Notes under the pieces: generated by a model
The model's input: the letters and a program-made list of their open reading frames with translations, nothing else
Database searches by the model: none
What the model was told of the DNA's origin: nothing
Program-made: the position numbers and the translations under genes
Shown: positions 7,383-14,740 of the stretch, piece after piece
Layout: each line of letters starts with the position of its first letter
How positions within the stretch are numbered: the first letter of the stretch is position 1
Source of the DNA: Desulfuromonadaceae bacterium
Lineage (GTDB): Bacteria > Desulfobacterota > Desulfuromonadia > Desulfuromonadales > Desulfuromonadaceae
Assembly: GCA_027065245.1 (NCBI GenBank)
Contig: JAMOOS010000053.1
Location: forward strand, 1 to 17,739
Length of the DNA: 17,739 nt
Direction of reading: 5' to 3'

Positions 7383-8078
7383 TTACACCTCTTCCTCGTT
7401 GTCATCCTCGGGCGGCGGAGCGCTATCGGAGGTTATGTTACCGTCGTGCAGAGTGAGGGTGCGGGCCGGAAACTGCTGCAGTATTTCCTGATCGTGGGTG
7501 GCCACCATCACCGTGGTGCCCGCTTCGTTGATCCGTTTGAACATCTCCATGATCTCCACCGCCAGATCGTGGTCGAGATTGCCGGTGGGCTCGTCAGCCA
7601 GCAACAGGCGCGGGTTGACCACCATGGCGCGGGCCACGGCGACGCGCTGCTGTTCGCCACCGGAAAGTTCCAGCGGCGTGCGCCGCAGTTTGTATTCCAG
7701 CCCCACATATTGCAACACCTGATAGACGCGGCTGGCGATCTCCTGGCGGGGCAGATTCTGTACCTGTAGCGGCAGAGCCACGTTTTCAAATACGCTGCGG
7801 TTGTTGAGCAGTTTGAAATCCTGAAAGACAAAGCCGATGTCGCGGCGCAGCATGGCGATGTCGCGTGGCTTGAGCCGGGTAGTGTTGCGTCCACCCATGA
7901 GAATCTGGCCGCGGCTGGGTTTTTCGGCACAGTAGAGCAGACGCAGCAGCGTCGATTTGCCAGCGCCGGACGAGCCGGTGATATAGACAAAGTCACCAGA
8001 GGGGATTTTTACACTGACGCTGTGCAGCGCTGGTACGCCGTTGTTATATATTTTGCCAACGTTGAACAGTTGGATCAT
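7383..8078 (-). CDS. ftsE: Cell-division ATP-binding protein FtsE
   Basis: Cytoplasmic ATPase of the FtsEX complex. Of 231 residues, it has all ABC motifs: Walker A GSSGAGKST at 35-43, Q-loop Gln86 (FVFQDFKLL), signature LSGGEQQ at 138-144, Walker B LLLADEP at 158-164 with the D-loop GNLD, and the switch His195 (ATHD). The FVFQDFKLLNN and EPTGNLD sequences are typical of FtsE compared with other ABC ATPases. The C-terminus carries an acidic tail, PPPEDDNEEEV, that makes it slightly longer than the common ~222-residue FtsE. An excellent ribosome site (AGGAGG) precedes the ATG by 7 nt. It lies 103 bp after the HD gene and 3 bp before ftsX. Confidence 0.96.
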   Translation of the reverse strand: MIQLFNVGKIYNNGVPALHSVSVKIPSGDFVYITGSSGAGKSTLLRLLYCAEKPSRGQILMGGRNTTRLKPRDIAMLRRDIGFVFQDFKLLNNRSVFENVALPLQVQNLPRQEIASRVYQVLQYVGLEYKLRRTPLELSGGEQQRVAVARAMVVNPRLLLADEPTGNLDHDLAVEIMEMFKRINEAGTTVMVATHDQEILQQFPARTLTLHDGNITSDSAPPPEDDNEEEV

Positions 8079-8181
8079 GAGTGTTCCTCCTGGTCTGCTG
8101 GTGCTGTGGCTGTAATTCTGAAGATGTGTATCACGTTTGCTATTGTAACTGAACCATAATTAGCTTTTTGCCCGGTTGTGG
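8079..8181 (-). other. Intergenic spacer between the HD gene and ftsE
   Basis: 103 bp with no gene. The minus strand contains TACAAT as a possible -10 but no acceptable -35 at the right distance, so a separate ftsE promoter cannot be claimed. The strong ribosome site of ftsE lies at its downstream end. Confidence 0.3.
8086..8091 (-). promoter_or_regulatory. Strong ribosome binding site of ftsE
   Basis: AGGAGG on the minus strand, 7 nt before the ATG at 8078. It is the best Shine-Dalgarno match in the window and fixes the ftsE start. Confidence 0.85.
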
Positions 8182-8736
8182 TTACGCGTCGAACCGCTGT
8201 TGCCAGGCATCGAAAATTATCGTTTTTTCCGCGCCGTATCCCGCCAGGGTGGCACGCACCGCAGCAGCGTCGCGCTCCTGTTCGAGCCGGGCCGGGTTTT
8301 TGGAGAAAAACAGATCGGCATAGGCGATAATCTCTTCTTCCAGGGTTGCTGGAATAAAATCCTCCGCTGGCAGTGGCAGGTTCTGTGCCTGTATTTCACT
8401 GGCGCTCAGGCCGACACCGATGTGGTTGGCACATACGGCGGCATGGCGTGGCAGCCCCATTGCCGCAAGAATATCGCGTCCGACCACGCCGTGGCGTAAA
8501 TATGGCAACTGACCGTAGCAGCCGAGTGTCGGGGAATGAGTGGCAAAGATGCCGATATCGTGCAGTAGCGCCGCCTCGGTGACAAACTCAACGTCTACCT
8601 CACGTTGCGCGGCACGCAGACGCAGGGCGATGGCGCGCGCCCTAGCCGCCACCAGCTCGCTGTGGCGCAGCAGGATCCGCTGTGCCACAGTGGTGGGGAG
8701 ATAATACTGTTGCAGCAGTTGTGCAGCGTCGATCAT
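8182..8736 (-). CDS. HDIG-type HD-domain phosphohydrolase, function unknown
   Basis: 184 residues, predicted cytosolic with no membrane segment or signal peptide. It is an HD-superfamily protein: candidate metal ligands are His25 (LRHSELVA), the literal motif HDIG at 59-62, His82 (YLRHGVVG), His105 (CANHIGVG) and Asp141 (AYADLFFS). Spacing fits single-domain HD hydrolases that act on nucleotides or other phosphate esters; it is too short for an HD-GYP cyclic-di-GMP phosphodiesterase and lacks a GYP motif. The substrate cannot be read from the sequence. It is the first leftward gene, 103 bp ahead of ftsE, and diverges from rnr. Co-transcription with ftsEX is plausible but unproven. The ATG at 8736 has no good ribosome site, yet the reading frame and motif positions support it. 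The HD assignment is firm; any specific role is not. Confidence 0.8.
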   Translation of the reverse strand: MIDAAQLLQQYYLPTTVAQRILLRHSELVAARARAIALRLRAAQREVDVEFVTEAALLHDIGIFATHSPTLGCYGQLPYLRHGVVGRDILAAMGLPRHAAVCANHIGVGLSASEIQAQNLPLPAEDFIPATLEEEIIAYADLFFSKNPARLEQERDAAAVRATLAGYGAEKTIIFDAWQQRFDA

Positions 8737-8880
8737 TTTGTCACGGCGTCCGTTGTGTGTGGTTGCGCGGCGCGGTGGCCACGGTTATTTCCCTTGCAAC
8801 ATCACTGTTGCCATGTGTATGCTAATCATCGATTTATACAGGATATTTTTACCTATTGCGAGGGTTAAAACAAATACTCC
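8737..8880. promoter_or_regulatory. Divergent promoter region between the HD gene and rnr
   Basis: 144 bp from which the two gene sets diverge, so promoters for both directions are expected here. Toward rnr, TTGCAA (8794-8799), 18 bp, TATGCT (8818-8823) is a weak sigma70-like candidate. GCAAC (8796-8800) / GTTGC (8807-8811) forms a short inverted repeat overlapping it that might be an operator. Toward the HD gene a TATAAA (plus-strand TTTATA at 8833-8838) is a good -10 without a clear -35. GTGGCCAC near 8774 is a perfect 8-bp palindrome. Confidence 0.4.
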
Positions 8881-11028
8881 ATGGCCGTGCCGCTGTCAAA
8901 AATAATCGAACGTCTCAACCGTATGGGCGGGAGCAGTTTTTCCCTGGCCGATGTGCAGCGCGGGCTGGATATTTCCGCGCGTCAGCGGCGTGAATTGCAC
9001 GATTTTATCGCTTTTCTGGTGGATGCTTCTCTGTTGCGCCAGTATCGGCGCGGGCGCTACAAAATGCGCGCACGGCTGGAAACTGTTAGTGGCAAAGTCA
9101 GGCTACGCCGTGGCGGCGGAGCGTGGTTGCACCGGGATGATGACGACGGCGGCGGCATTTACATCGCGCGCCAGCATACTGGCGCTGCCTTTGACGGCGA
9201 TGAAGTGCTGGCGCTGTTGCTGCCGGGGCGGCGGACGCAGCGGCCGGAGGCGGTGGTGGTGGAGATTATCCGCCGGGGTGGTGGCAGCATTATCGGTGTG
9301 TGTCGTCGCGTTGGCGCAACGCTGGTGGTGCACGAGCGGGACTTCGGCTGGGAATTTGAGTTGAATGACGCTGCTGCCGGGCTGGATAATCATCTGGTGG
9401 CCGTCGCCATCGACCGCTACCCGGAGGCGGGGGTACGCGGCAGCGCCCACCTGCTGGCGCTGCTGGGTGAAGTCGGCAGTGCGCAGACCGATATCAACGC
9501 CACCGCCTGGCGCCTGGGGCTGCCGCTGGAATTTGATGCCGCTGTGGTAGAGCGGGCGCGGCAGGTGGCACAGCCGGTAAGTGATCAGGAGCGCAGCGTC
9601 AGGGTCGATCTTACCGCTCTGCCCCTGGTTACTATAGACGGCGCTGATGCGCGTGATTTTGACGACGCGGTGGCGTTGCGCCGGGAGGTTTCGGGCAGTC
9701 GGTTGTGGGTGGCCATAGCCGATGTCAGCCACTATGTGCGCCACGATGATATTGTCGATGGCGCGGCGCGTGAGCGCGGTACCAGCGTTTATTTCCCTTG
9801 CCGTTGTATCCCCATGCTGCCGGAAGTGCTAAGCAACGGCATCTGTTCGCTTAAACCACGGCAAGAGCGGCTGGTGCTGGTGGCGGAGATGCTGTTTGAC
9901 CGTACCGGTCGGCGCCAGACGCTGGAGCTTTATCCGGCGGTGATGCGCAGCCGGGCGCGCCTTACCTACGCTCAGGTGCAGCATCTGCTCGATGGTGGTT
10001 GCGCTGATGATATTGATGCTGAAGTTGCCGCCATGCTGTCGGCCATGGATGATCTGGCGCGCAAACTGGGTGAGCAGCGGCGCCAGCGCGGTGCCATCGA
10101 TTTTGATCTGCCGGAGGCGGATATTCGCTTAAGTGACGCCGGGCTGGTACATCATGTCGGGCGGCGTTGGCGCGGTAGTGCCCATCGTTTAATCGAAGAG
10201 TTTATGCTGGCCGCCAATGAGGCGGTGGCGCAGTGGCTGGCCGAACGGCGCCAGTTGGCCATGTTTCGGGTGCATGAAGCGCCGCAGCGTGAGGCGCTGC
10301 TGGCGCTGCAGCAGTATGTGGCCGCCTTTGATCTGGGCTTTAATCTCAACGACGACGGCAGTGTGGATGCGCGCCAGTTACAGCGCCTGGTTGCGGACGC
10401 GCAGCTAAACGGTCACGATTACGCGGTAAATCGAGTGTTGCTGCGCAGTATGCAGCAGGCGCGTTACAGTGCTGAGTTGCTGCCTCATTTTGGTCTTGGC
10501 AGTGAGGCCTATTGCCATTTTACTTCTCCCATTCGCCGCTATCCCGATCTGATTACCCATCGCCTGATTCATCGTCTGCTGAATGGGGACAGCCGTTGGC
10601 TGCACTCTGAGCTGGCAACCATGGCGCAGACCTGCAGCGCTCAGGAGCGACGCACGGCGGAGGCGGAACGCGATATAATCGATCTGCGCAAGTGTCAGTT
10701 TATGGCGGATAAAATCGGTTTGCGCTATAGTGGGCGGGTAACCGGCGTAGCCGAGTTTGGCTTTTTTGTTGAACTGGATGATTTTTTCATTGAGGCGCTG
10801 GTGCCTGTGCGGACGCTGGGCGACGATTATTATCACTACGATGCAGAACACCATCGCCTGGTGGGGCAGCGGCGGCGGCAGGTGTATCACATCGGTAAAC
10901 CGGTGCAGGTTGTGGTGGCTGCCGTGCGCGAAAAGCAGCGGGAGATCGATTTTATCATTGCCGGCAGCGAGATTGGATCGGTGCGCCGAGGGCGCGGGCG
11001 GAGAAAAAACGCCGGGCGGAAAATTTAA
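8881..11028 (+). CDS. rnr: Ribonuclease R (RNB-family 3'-5' exoribonuclease)
   Basis: Processive 3'-5' exoribonuclease that degrades structured RNA and takes part in RNA quality control. Of 715 residues: an N-terminal winged-helix-like segment (about 1-60), cold-shock/OB domains (about 65-230), the RNB catalytic domain (about 238-570) with IDGADARDFDDAV at 252-264, whose Asp253, Asp259, Asp261 and Asp262 match the metal-binding Asp residues of the family, then HRLIEEFMLAANE at 435-447 and HFTSPIRRYPDL at 546-557. An S1 domain (about 613-694) and a short basic tail (RRGRGRRKNAGRK) follow. The winged-helix segment and basic tail argue for RNase R over RNase II. An in-frame TAA lies five codons upstream, so ATG 8881 is the first possible start; its ribosome site is poor, the nearest GAGGG being about 17 nt away. 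It probably heads the rightward unit with ribF 44 bp downstream. Confidence 0.95.
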   Translation: MAVPLSKIIERLNRMGGSSFSLADVQRGLDISARQRRELHDFIAFLVDASLLRQYRRGRYKMRARLETVSGKVRLRRGGGAWLHRDDDDGGGIYIARQHTGAAFDGDEVLALLLPGRRTQRPEAVVVEIIRRGGGSIIGVCRRVGATLVVHERDFGWEFELNDAAAGLDNHLVAVAIDRYPEAGVRGSAHLLALLGEVGSAQTDINATAWRLGLPLEFDAAVVERARQVAQPVSDQERSVRVDLTALPLVTIDGADARDFDDAVALRREVSGSRLWVAIADVSHYVRHDDIVDGAARERGTSVYFPCRCIPMLPEVLSNGICSLKPRQERLVLVAEMLFDRTGRRQTLELYPAVMRSRARLTYAQVQHLLDGGCADDIDAEVAAMLSAMDDLARKLGEQRRQRGAIDFDLPEADIRLSDAGLVHHVGRRWRGSAHRLIEEFMLAANEAVAQWLAERRQLAMFRVHEAPQREALLALQQYVAAFDLGFNLNDDGSVDARQLQRLVADAQLNGHDYAVNRVLLRSMQQARYSAELLPHFGLGSEAYCHFTSPIRRYPDLITHRLIHRLLNGDSRWLHSELATMAQTCSAQERRTAEAERDIIDLRKCQFMADKIGLRYSGRVTGVAEFGFFVELDDFFIEALVPVRTLGDDYYHYDAEHHRLVGQRRRQVYHIGKPVQVVVAAVREKQREIDFIIAGSEIGSVRRGRGRRKNAGRKI

Positions 11029-11037
11029 ACAGTTAAC

Positions 11038-11060
11038 GTATCGGTGTCAGCGGTCGATAC
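11038..11060 (+). other. Stem-loop between rnr and ribF
   Basis: GTATCG (11038-11043) and CGATAC (11055-11060) form a 6-bp stem with an 11-nt loop, ending 12 bp before the ribF ATG. No T-run follows, so it is not a terminator; it could modulate ribF translation or mark an RNA end. It could be chance. Confidence 0.3.
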
Positions 11061-11072
11061 AGACAGAGTGAT

Positions 11073-12074
11073 ATGCAAATAATCAGAGATTTAAGTGACA
11101 TAACCGCTCCATTCGAGCAGGCGGTGGTAACGTTGGGTAACTTTGATGGGGTTCACCTCGGCCATCGTGCCATCTTTCGCACCGTGGTGGAAGAAGCGGC
11201 GCGACGTGGCGGAACTGCCGTGGTGTGTACTTTTCAGCCTCATCCCCTCAAGGTGCTGGCGCCGCAGAAGGCGCCGCTGCTGATTAATACCGCCAGCGAG
11301 CGTGAACGTCTTATTGCCGCGTCGTGTGTTGATGTGCTGCTGATGCTGCCGTTTACCCGCGCCCTGGCGGCGCTGACGCCGCAGCAGTTTGTTGAGCAGA
11401 TACTACTGGATACCATCGGCGTCAAACATCTGGTGGTCGGCTACGATTATGCCTTTGGCCGCGGGCGCAGCGGCTCGGTGGATTTTTTACGTGAGCAGGG
11501 AGAAAAGCACGGTTTTACCGTGCAGGTGTTCGGCCAGGTGTGTAAAAACGGTCAGGTGTGCAGTTCCACCCGGGTGCGTAATACCATCCTCAGCGGCAAT
11601 GTCGATAACGCTGTGGCCATTTTAGGCCGACAGTTCAATTTTGAGGGCGTGGTGGTACATGGCGACGGCCGTGGCCGTGAGCTGGGTTTTGCCACTGCCA
11701 ATCTCGAAACCGATAAAGAGCTGCTGCCGTGCAGCGGGGTGTACGCTGCCATGGTGCGTCACGAACACGCTGGCAGCGTGGATGACTACCAGGCGCTGGT
11801 AAATATCGGTACCAAGCCGACCTTTGGCGCTCATCCCCTTACCATCGAGGCGCATATCCTCGATTTGCAGCGTGATCTGTACGGCGAAAAACTGCGGGTA
11901 TATTTTGTCAAACGGCTGCGTGACGAGCAGCGTTTTCCCGATAAAGACGCTTTGATTCGTGCCATCAAGCGCGATGTGCAGCGGGCGCGGGATATTCTTG
12001 ATAAGACAGATATTGTCGAATATCGCGAATATCTTCATTTTGATCGCGCCGCCGTGCGGCGGCGGGAACCATGA
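11073..12074 (+). CDS. ribF: Bifunctional riboflavin kinase / FMN adenylyltransferase
   Basis: Makes FMN from riboflavin and ATP, then FAD from FMN and ATP, in the cytosol. Of 333 residues, the N-terminal nucleotidyltransferase domain (about 1-185) has GNFDGVHLGH at 22-31, FQPHP at 54-58, GYDYAFGRGRSG at 123-134 and SSTRVR at 164-169. The C-terminal riboflavin kinase domain (about 186-325) has GRELGFATANL at 201-211, NIGTKPTF at 244-251 and the catalytic-type Glu259 (IEAHILD). Length is normal. The ATG has AGAGTG a few bases upstream. The stop overlaps the aroE start (ATGA), showing translational coupling. No FMN riboswitch is recognisable in the 44 bp upstream, so it is not obviously controlled by flavin level. 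An enzyme of this type is in demand in flavoprotein-rich anaerobes, which is inference. Confidence 0.96.
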   Translation: MQIIRDLSDITAPFEQAVVTLGNFDGVHLGHRAIFRTVVEEAARRGGTAVVCTFQPHPLKVLAPQKAPLLINTASERERLIAASCVDVLLMLPFTRALAALTPQQFVEQILLDTIGVKHLVVGYDYAFGRGRSGSVDFLREQGEKHGFTVQVFGQVCKNGQVCSSTRVRNTILSGNVDNAVAILGRQFNFEGVVVHGDGRGRELGFATANLETDKELLPCSGVYAAMVRHEHAGSVDDYQALVNIGTKPTFGAHPLTIEAHILDLQRDLYGEKLRVYFVKRLRDEQRFPDKDALIRAIKRDVQRARDILDKTDIVEYREYLHFDRAAVRRREP

Positions 12075-12943
12075 CCGCGCCGGTGAGCGGCAGCAGTGCC
12101 GTATATGCCATTATCGGTGACCCGGTTAGTCACTCGCTGTCGCCGCGGATGCATAACGCCGCCTTTGCCGCCCTGGGCATTGACGCGGTGTATGTGCCGT
12201 TCCGGGTTGCTGGCGCAGAGTTGGCGTCGGGGGTGCAGGCGCTGCGCACGCTGGGGGTGCGCGGTGTCAATGTGACCATCCCGCACAAGGAGCAGGTGTG
12301 TCAGTTTCTTGACGAAATCGACGCTGGCGCGCAGGTTGTCGGCGCCGTTAACACCATTGTCAACGACAACGGCTATCTCAAAGGCTATAATACCGATGGT
12401 GATGGTTTGGTGCGCTCTTTGCAAAAAGACCTCGGTTACAGCGTCGGGCCGACGACGCGGGCGCTGATTCTCGGTGCCGGTGGCGCGGCGCGCGGCGGCA
12501 TTGCCGCCATGGCACGCTGCGGCGCCGCGCGGCTGGTTATCGCCAATCGCAGTGTGGCGCGGGCACAGGAGCTGGTGGCGCGTTTTGCTCCTTTGTTTCC
12601 GGCTTGCGAATTTATCGCCATGGCGCTGGCGGACGAAAATCTGGTCGCGGAGGTGGAAAAAAGTGAATTAATTATCAATTCAACATCTTTAGGTCTTTCC
12701 GGTGAATCCTTTAATGTGCTACCATGGCACGCCATCAAGGCTGAAACCGTATTGTACGATATGATTTATGCCGCTGCGGATACGCCGTTTACCGCCAGTG
12801 CGCGCCGGTGCGGGTTGCGGGTGTGCGGTGGCCTGGGGATGTTGGTGGAGCAGGGAGCGCTGGCGTTTAACCTGTGGCTTGGGCGTGATGCGGGGGAGAT
12901 CATGCGCGCCGCCGTTGGTATGACGGCAGTTTGTGGCGGCTAG
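12071..12943 (+). CDS. aroE: Shikimate dehydrogenase (NADP+)
   Basis: Reversibly reduces 3-dehydroshikimate to shikimate with NADPH in aromatic amino acid synthesis. Of 290 residues: shikimate-binding SHSLSPRMHN at 20-29, NVTIPHK at 67-73 with catalytic Lys73, NTDGDG at 107-112 with catalytic Asp109, glycine-rich nucleotide loop GAGGAARG at 135-142, the NRS motif at 159-161 that recognises the NADP 2'-phosphate, and GLGMLVEQGALAF near the end. The start is the ATG of the ATGA overlap with ribF, four bases shared. In Geobacter an aroE gene also precedes pilB as I recall, so the linkage appears to be lineage-wide. Nothing is unusual in it. Confidence 0.96.
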   Translation: MTAPVSGSSAVYAIIGDPVSHSLSPRMHNAAFAALGIDAVYVPFRVAGAELASGVQALRTLGVRGVNVTIPHKEQVCQFLDEIDAGAQVVGAVNTIVNDNGYLKGYNTDGDGLVRSLQKDLGYSVGPTTRALILGAGGAARGGIAAMARCGAARLVIANRSVARAQELVARFAPLFPACEFIAMALADENLVAEVEKSELIINSTSLGLSGESFNVLPWHAIKAETVLYDMIYAAADTPFTASARRCGLRVCGGLGMLVEQGALAFNLWLGRDAGEIMRAAVGMTAVCGG

Positions 12944-13000
12944 ATATGCTGTGTGCAGATACCCCAAAATACTCAATCTTGATCGGATGAATAATAAACC

Positions 13001-14701
13001 ATGTCAACACAACGATTAGGTGAACTGCTGGTACGCAACAAGCTGATTACCGAAGAGCAGCTTGAAATAGCCCTGCGTGAGCAGAAGATGAACAAGGAGC
13101 GGCTGCTGGCTACGCTTATCCGCCTGAAATATGTGGATGAGAACGAGTTGGCGGCGCTGTTGTCGCGGCAATATGGAGCACCGCTGATCGATCTGGCTGA
13201 TTTCGAGATTGATGCGTCTGTTGTCAAGCTGATCAGTGCCGATGTGGTGCAGAAGTACCATCTGGTGCCGGTAAACCGTGCCGGTGCAACCCTTATCGTC
13301 GCCATGAGCGACCCGTCCAACATTTTCGCCATCGACGATATCAAGTTCATGACCGGCCACAATGTGGAAGTGGTGGTGGCCACCGAAGGGGCGATCAAGG
13401 ACGCCATAGATAAGTATTATGACCAGTCGGCTTCTCTGGCCGATGTTATGGGCGATCTGGAAGATATCGATCTGGAGGTGGTCGAAGATGACGACCAGGT
13501 GGACATCAATGAACTGCAGATGGCCACCGAGGATGCTCCGGTAGTCAAGCTGGTCAACCTTATTTTGACCGACGCCATAAAGAAGGGAGCGTCGGATATC
13601 CATATTGAGCCGTACGAGCATAGTTTCCGCGTGCGTTATCGTATCGACGGGGTGCTGTACGAGGTGATGAACCCGCCGCTGAAGCTGAAAAACGCTATCA
13701 CTTCGCGAATAAAAATCCTCTCGGAGATGGATATCGCCGAACGTCGCCTGCCGCAGGATGGCCGCATTAAAATCAAATTGCCCGGCGGCAAGGATATGGA
13801 CTACCGTGTCAACTGCCTGCCCACTCTGTTTGGCGAGAAGATCTGTCTGCGGCTGCTGGATAAATCGAACCTGCAGCTGGATATGACCAAACTAGGCTAC
13901 GAAGAGGACGCCCTGCGCTGGTTCAAGCAGGAGATCAGCAAGCCCTTTGGCATGGTGTTGGTTACCGGGCCCACCGGCAGCGGCAAGACTGTTTCCCTTT
14001 ATTCGGCCCTGGCCGAGCTTAATAAAACCACCGAGAACATCTCCACTGCCGAGGATCCGGTGGAATTCAACTTTGCCGGTATCAACCAGGTGCAGATGCA
14101 CGAGGAGATCGGTCTCAACTTTGCCAGCGCTCTGCGCGCCTTTTTGCGCCAGGATCCGGATATCATCATGATTGGCGAGATTCGCGACTTTGAAACCGCA
14201 GAAATCGGCGTAAAAGCGGCGCTTACCGGTCACCTGGTGCTGTCTACCCTGCATACCAACGACGCCCCCAGCACCATCAACCGTCTGCTCAATATGGGCA
14301 TTGAACCGTTTCTGGTGGCGTCAGCGGTAAATCTGATTACCGCTCAGCGGCTGGGGCGGCGCTTGTGTCAGGAATGCAAGGAAATTGATAAGATTCCCAA
14401 GCAGGCTCTGCTCGATGCCGGGGTGCCGCCGGACGAGGTGGATGATTTTGTCTGCTACAAGGGCAAAGGCTGCAGCAATTGTAACGACAGCGGCTACAAG
14501 GGCCGGGTGGGTATCTACCAGGTCATGCCCATGTTCGACGAGTTGAAGGAGATGGTGCTGGCCGGTGCCAATACCACCGAAATCAAGCGTGAGTCCATGC
14601 GGTTGGGGGTGCGTACCATGCGCCAGTCGGCGTTGTTGAAGCTCAAGGAAGGGGTAACTACCTTTGAAGAGGTGCTGCGTTGCACCATTGGCGACGATTG
14701 A
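13001..14701 (+). CDS. pilB: Type IV pilus assembly (extension) ATPase PilB
   Basis: Hexameric cytoplasmic ATPase that powers pilus polymerisation at the PilC platform. Of 566 residues: N-terminal MshEN/GspE-N domain (about 1-145) with QRLGELLVRNKLITEEQL at 4-21, an acidic linker (about 148-178), then the secretion ATPase core: Walker A GPTGSGKT at 323-330, Asp box TAEDPVE at 349-355, Walker B IIMIGEIRD at 388-396, His box HLVLSTLHTND at 411-421. A tetracysteine zinc site is visible as CQEC (456-459) and CSNC (491-494), which distinguishes PilB from PilT. The first N-terminal repeat keeps the RLG signature, while the second reads RLLATLI (34-40), which may weaken any cyclic-di-GMP binding. 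There is no strong ribosome site, but the first ATG matches the family N-terminus. It lies 57 bp after aroE and 39 bp before pilT. Confidence 0.96.
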   Translation: MSTQRLGELLVRNKLITEEQLEIALREQKMNKERLLATLIRLKYVDENELAALLSRQYGAPLIDLADFEIDASVVKLISADVVQKYHLVPVNRAGATLIVAMSDPSNIFAIDDIKFMTGHNVEVVVATEGAIKDAIDKYYDQSASLADVMGDLEDIDLEVVEDDDQVDINELQMATEDAPVVKLVNLILTDAIKKGASDIHIEPYEHSFRVRYRIDGVLYEVMNPPLKLKNAITSRIKILSEMDIAERRLPQDGRIKIKLPGGKDMDYRVNCLPTLFGEKICLRLLDKSNLQLDMTKLGYEEDALRWFKQEISKPFGMVLVTGPTGSGKTVSLYSALAELNKTTENISTAEDPVEFNFAGINQVQMHEEIGLNFASALRAFLRQDPDIIMIGEIRDFETAEIGVKAALTGHLVLSTLHTNDAPSTINRLLNMGIEPFLVASAVNLITAQRLGRRLCQECKEIDKIPKQALLDAGVPPDEVDDFVCYKGKGCSNCNDSGYKGRVGIYQVMPMFDELKEMVLAGANTTEIKRESMRLGVRTMRQSALLKLKEGVTTFEEVLRCTIGDD

Positions 14702-14727
14702 TGCCGTTTGGCATTTGCTGGATAAAC

Positions 14728-14734
14728 AAGGGGG
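14728..14734 (+). promoter_or_regulatory. Ribosome binding site that decides the pilT start
   Basis: AAGGGGG lies 6 nt before the ATG at 14741. The in-frame GTG at 14738 would leave only 3 nt of spacing, so the ATG is the better start. Confidence 0.75.
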
Positions 14735-14740
14735 CTGGTG

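Noticed and set aside
6963..7769. 268-codon plus-strand ORF across ftsX and ftsE
   Set aside because: It lies opposite the highly conserved FtsX and FtsE reading frames and its translation is low-complexity, His/Gln-rich and unlike any family.
9103..9744. 213-codon minus-strand ORF inside rnr
   Set aside because: The plus-strand frame encodes RNase R domains throughout this stretch.
11029..11072. FMN riboswitch upstream of ribF
   Set aside because: The 44-bp gap is far too short for the FMN aptamer and shows only a simple 6-bp stem-loop.
12944..13000. Sigma54 promoter ahead of pilB
   Set aside because: No TGGCAC-N5-TTGC type match is present in this gap.
13016..13621. 201-codon minus-strand ORF inside pilB
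   Set aside because: It is opposite the PilB N-terminal domain, with no ribosome site or domain of its own.
14738..14740. GTG as the pilT start codon
   Set aside because: It would lie only 3 nt from the AAGGGGG ribosome site; the next codon, ATG, has better spacing and fits the family N-terminus.
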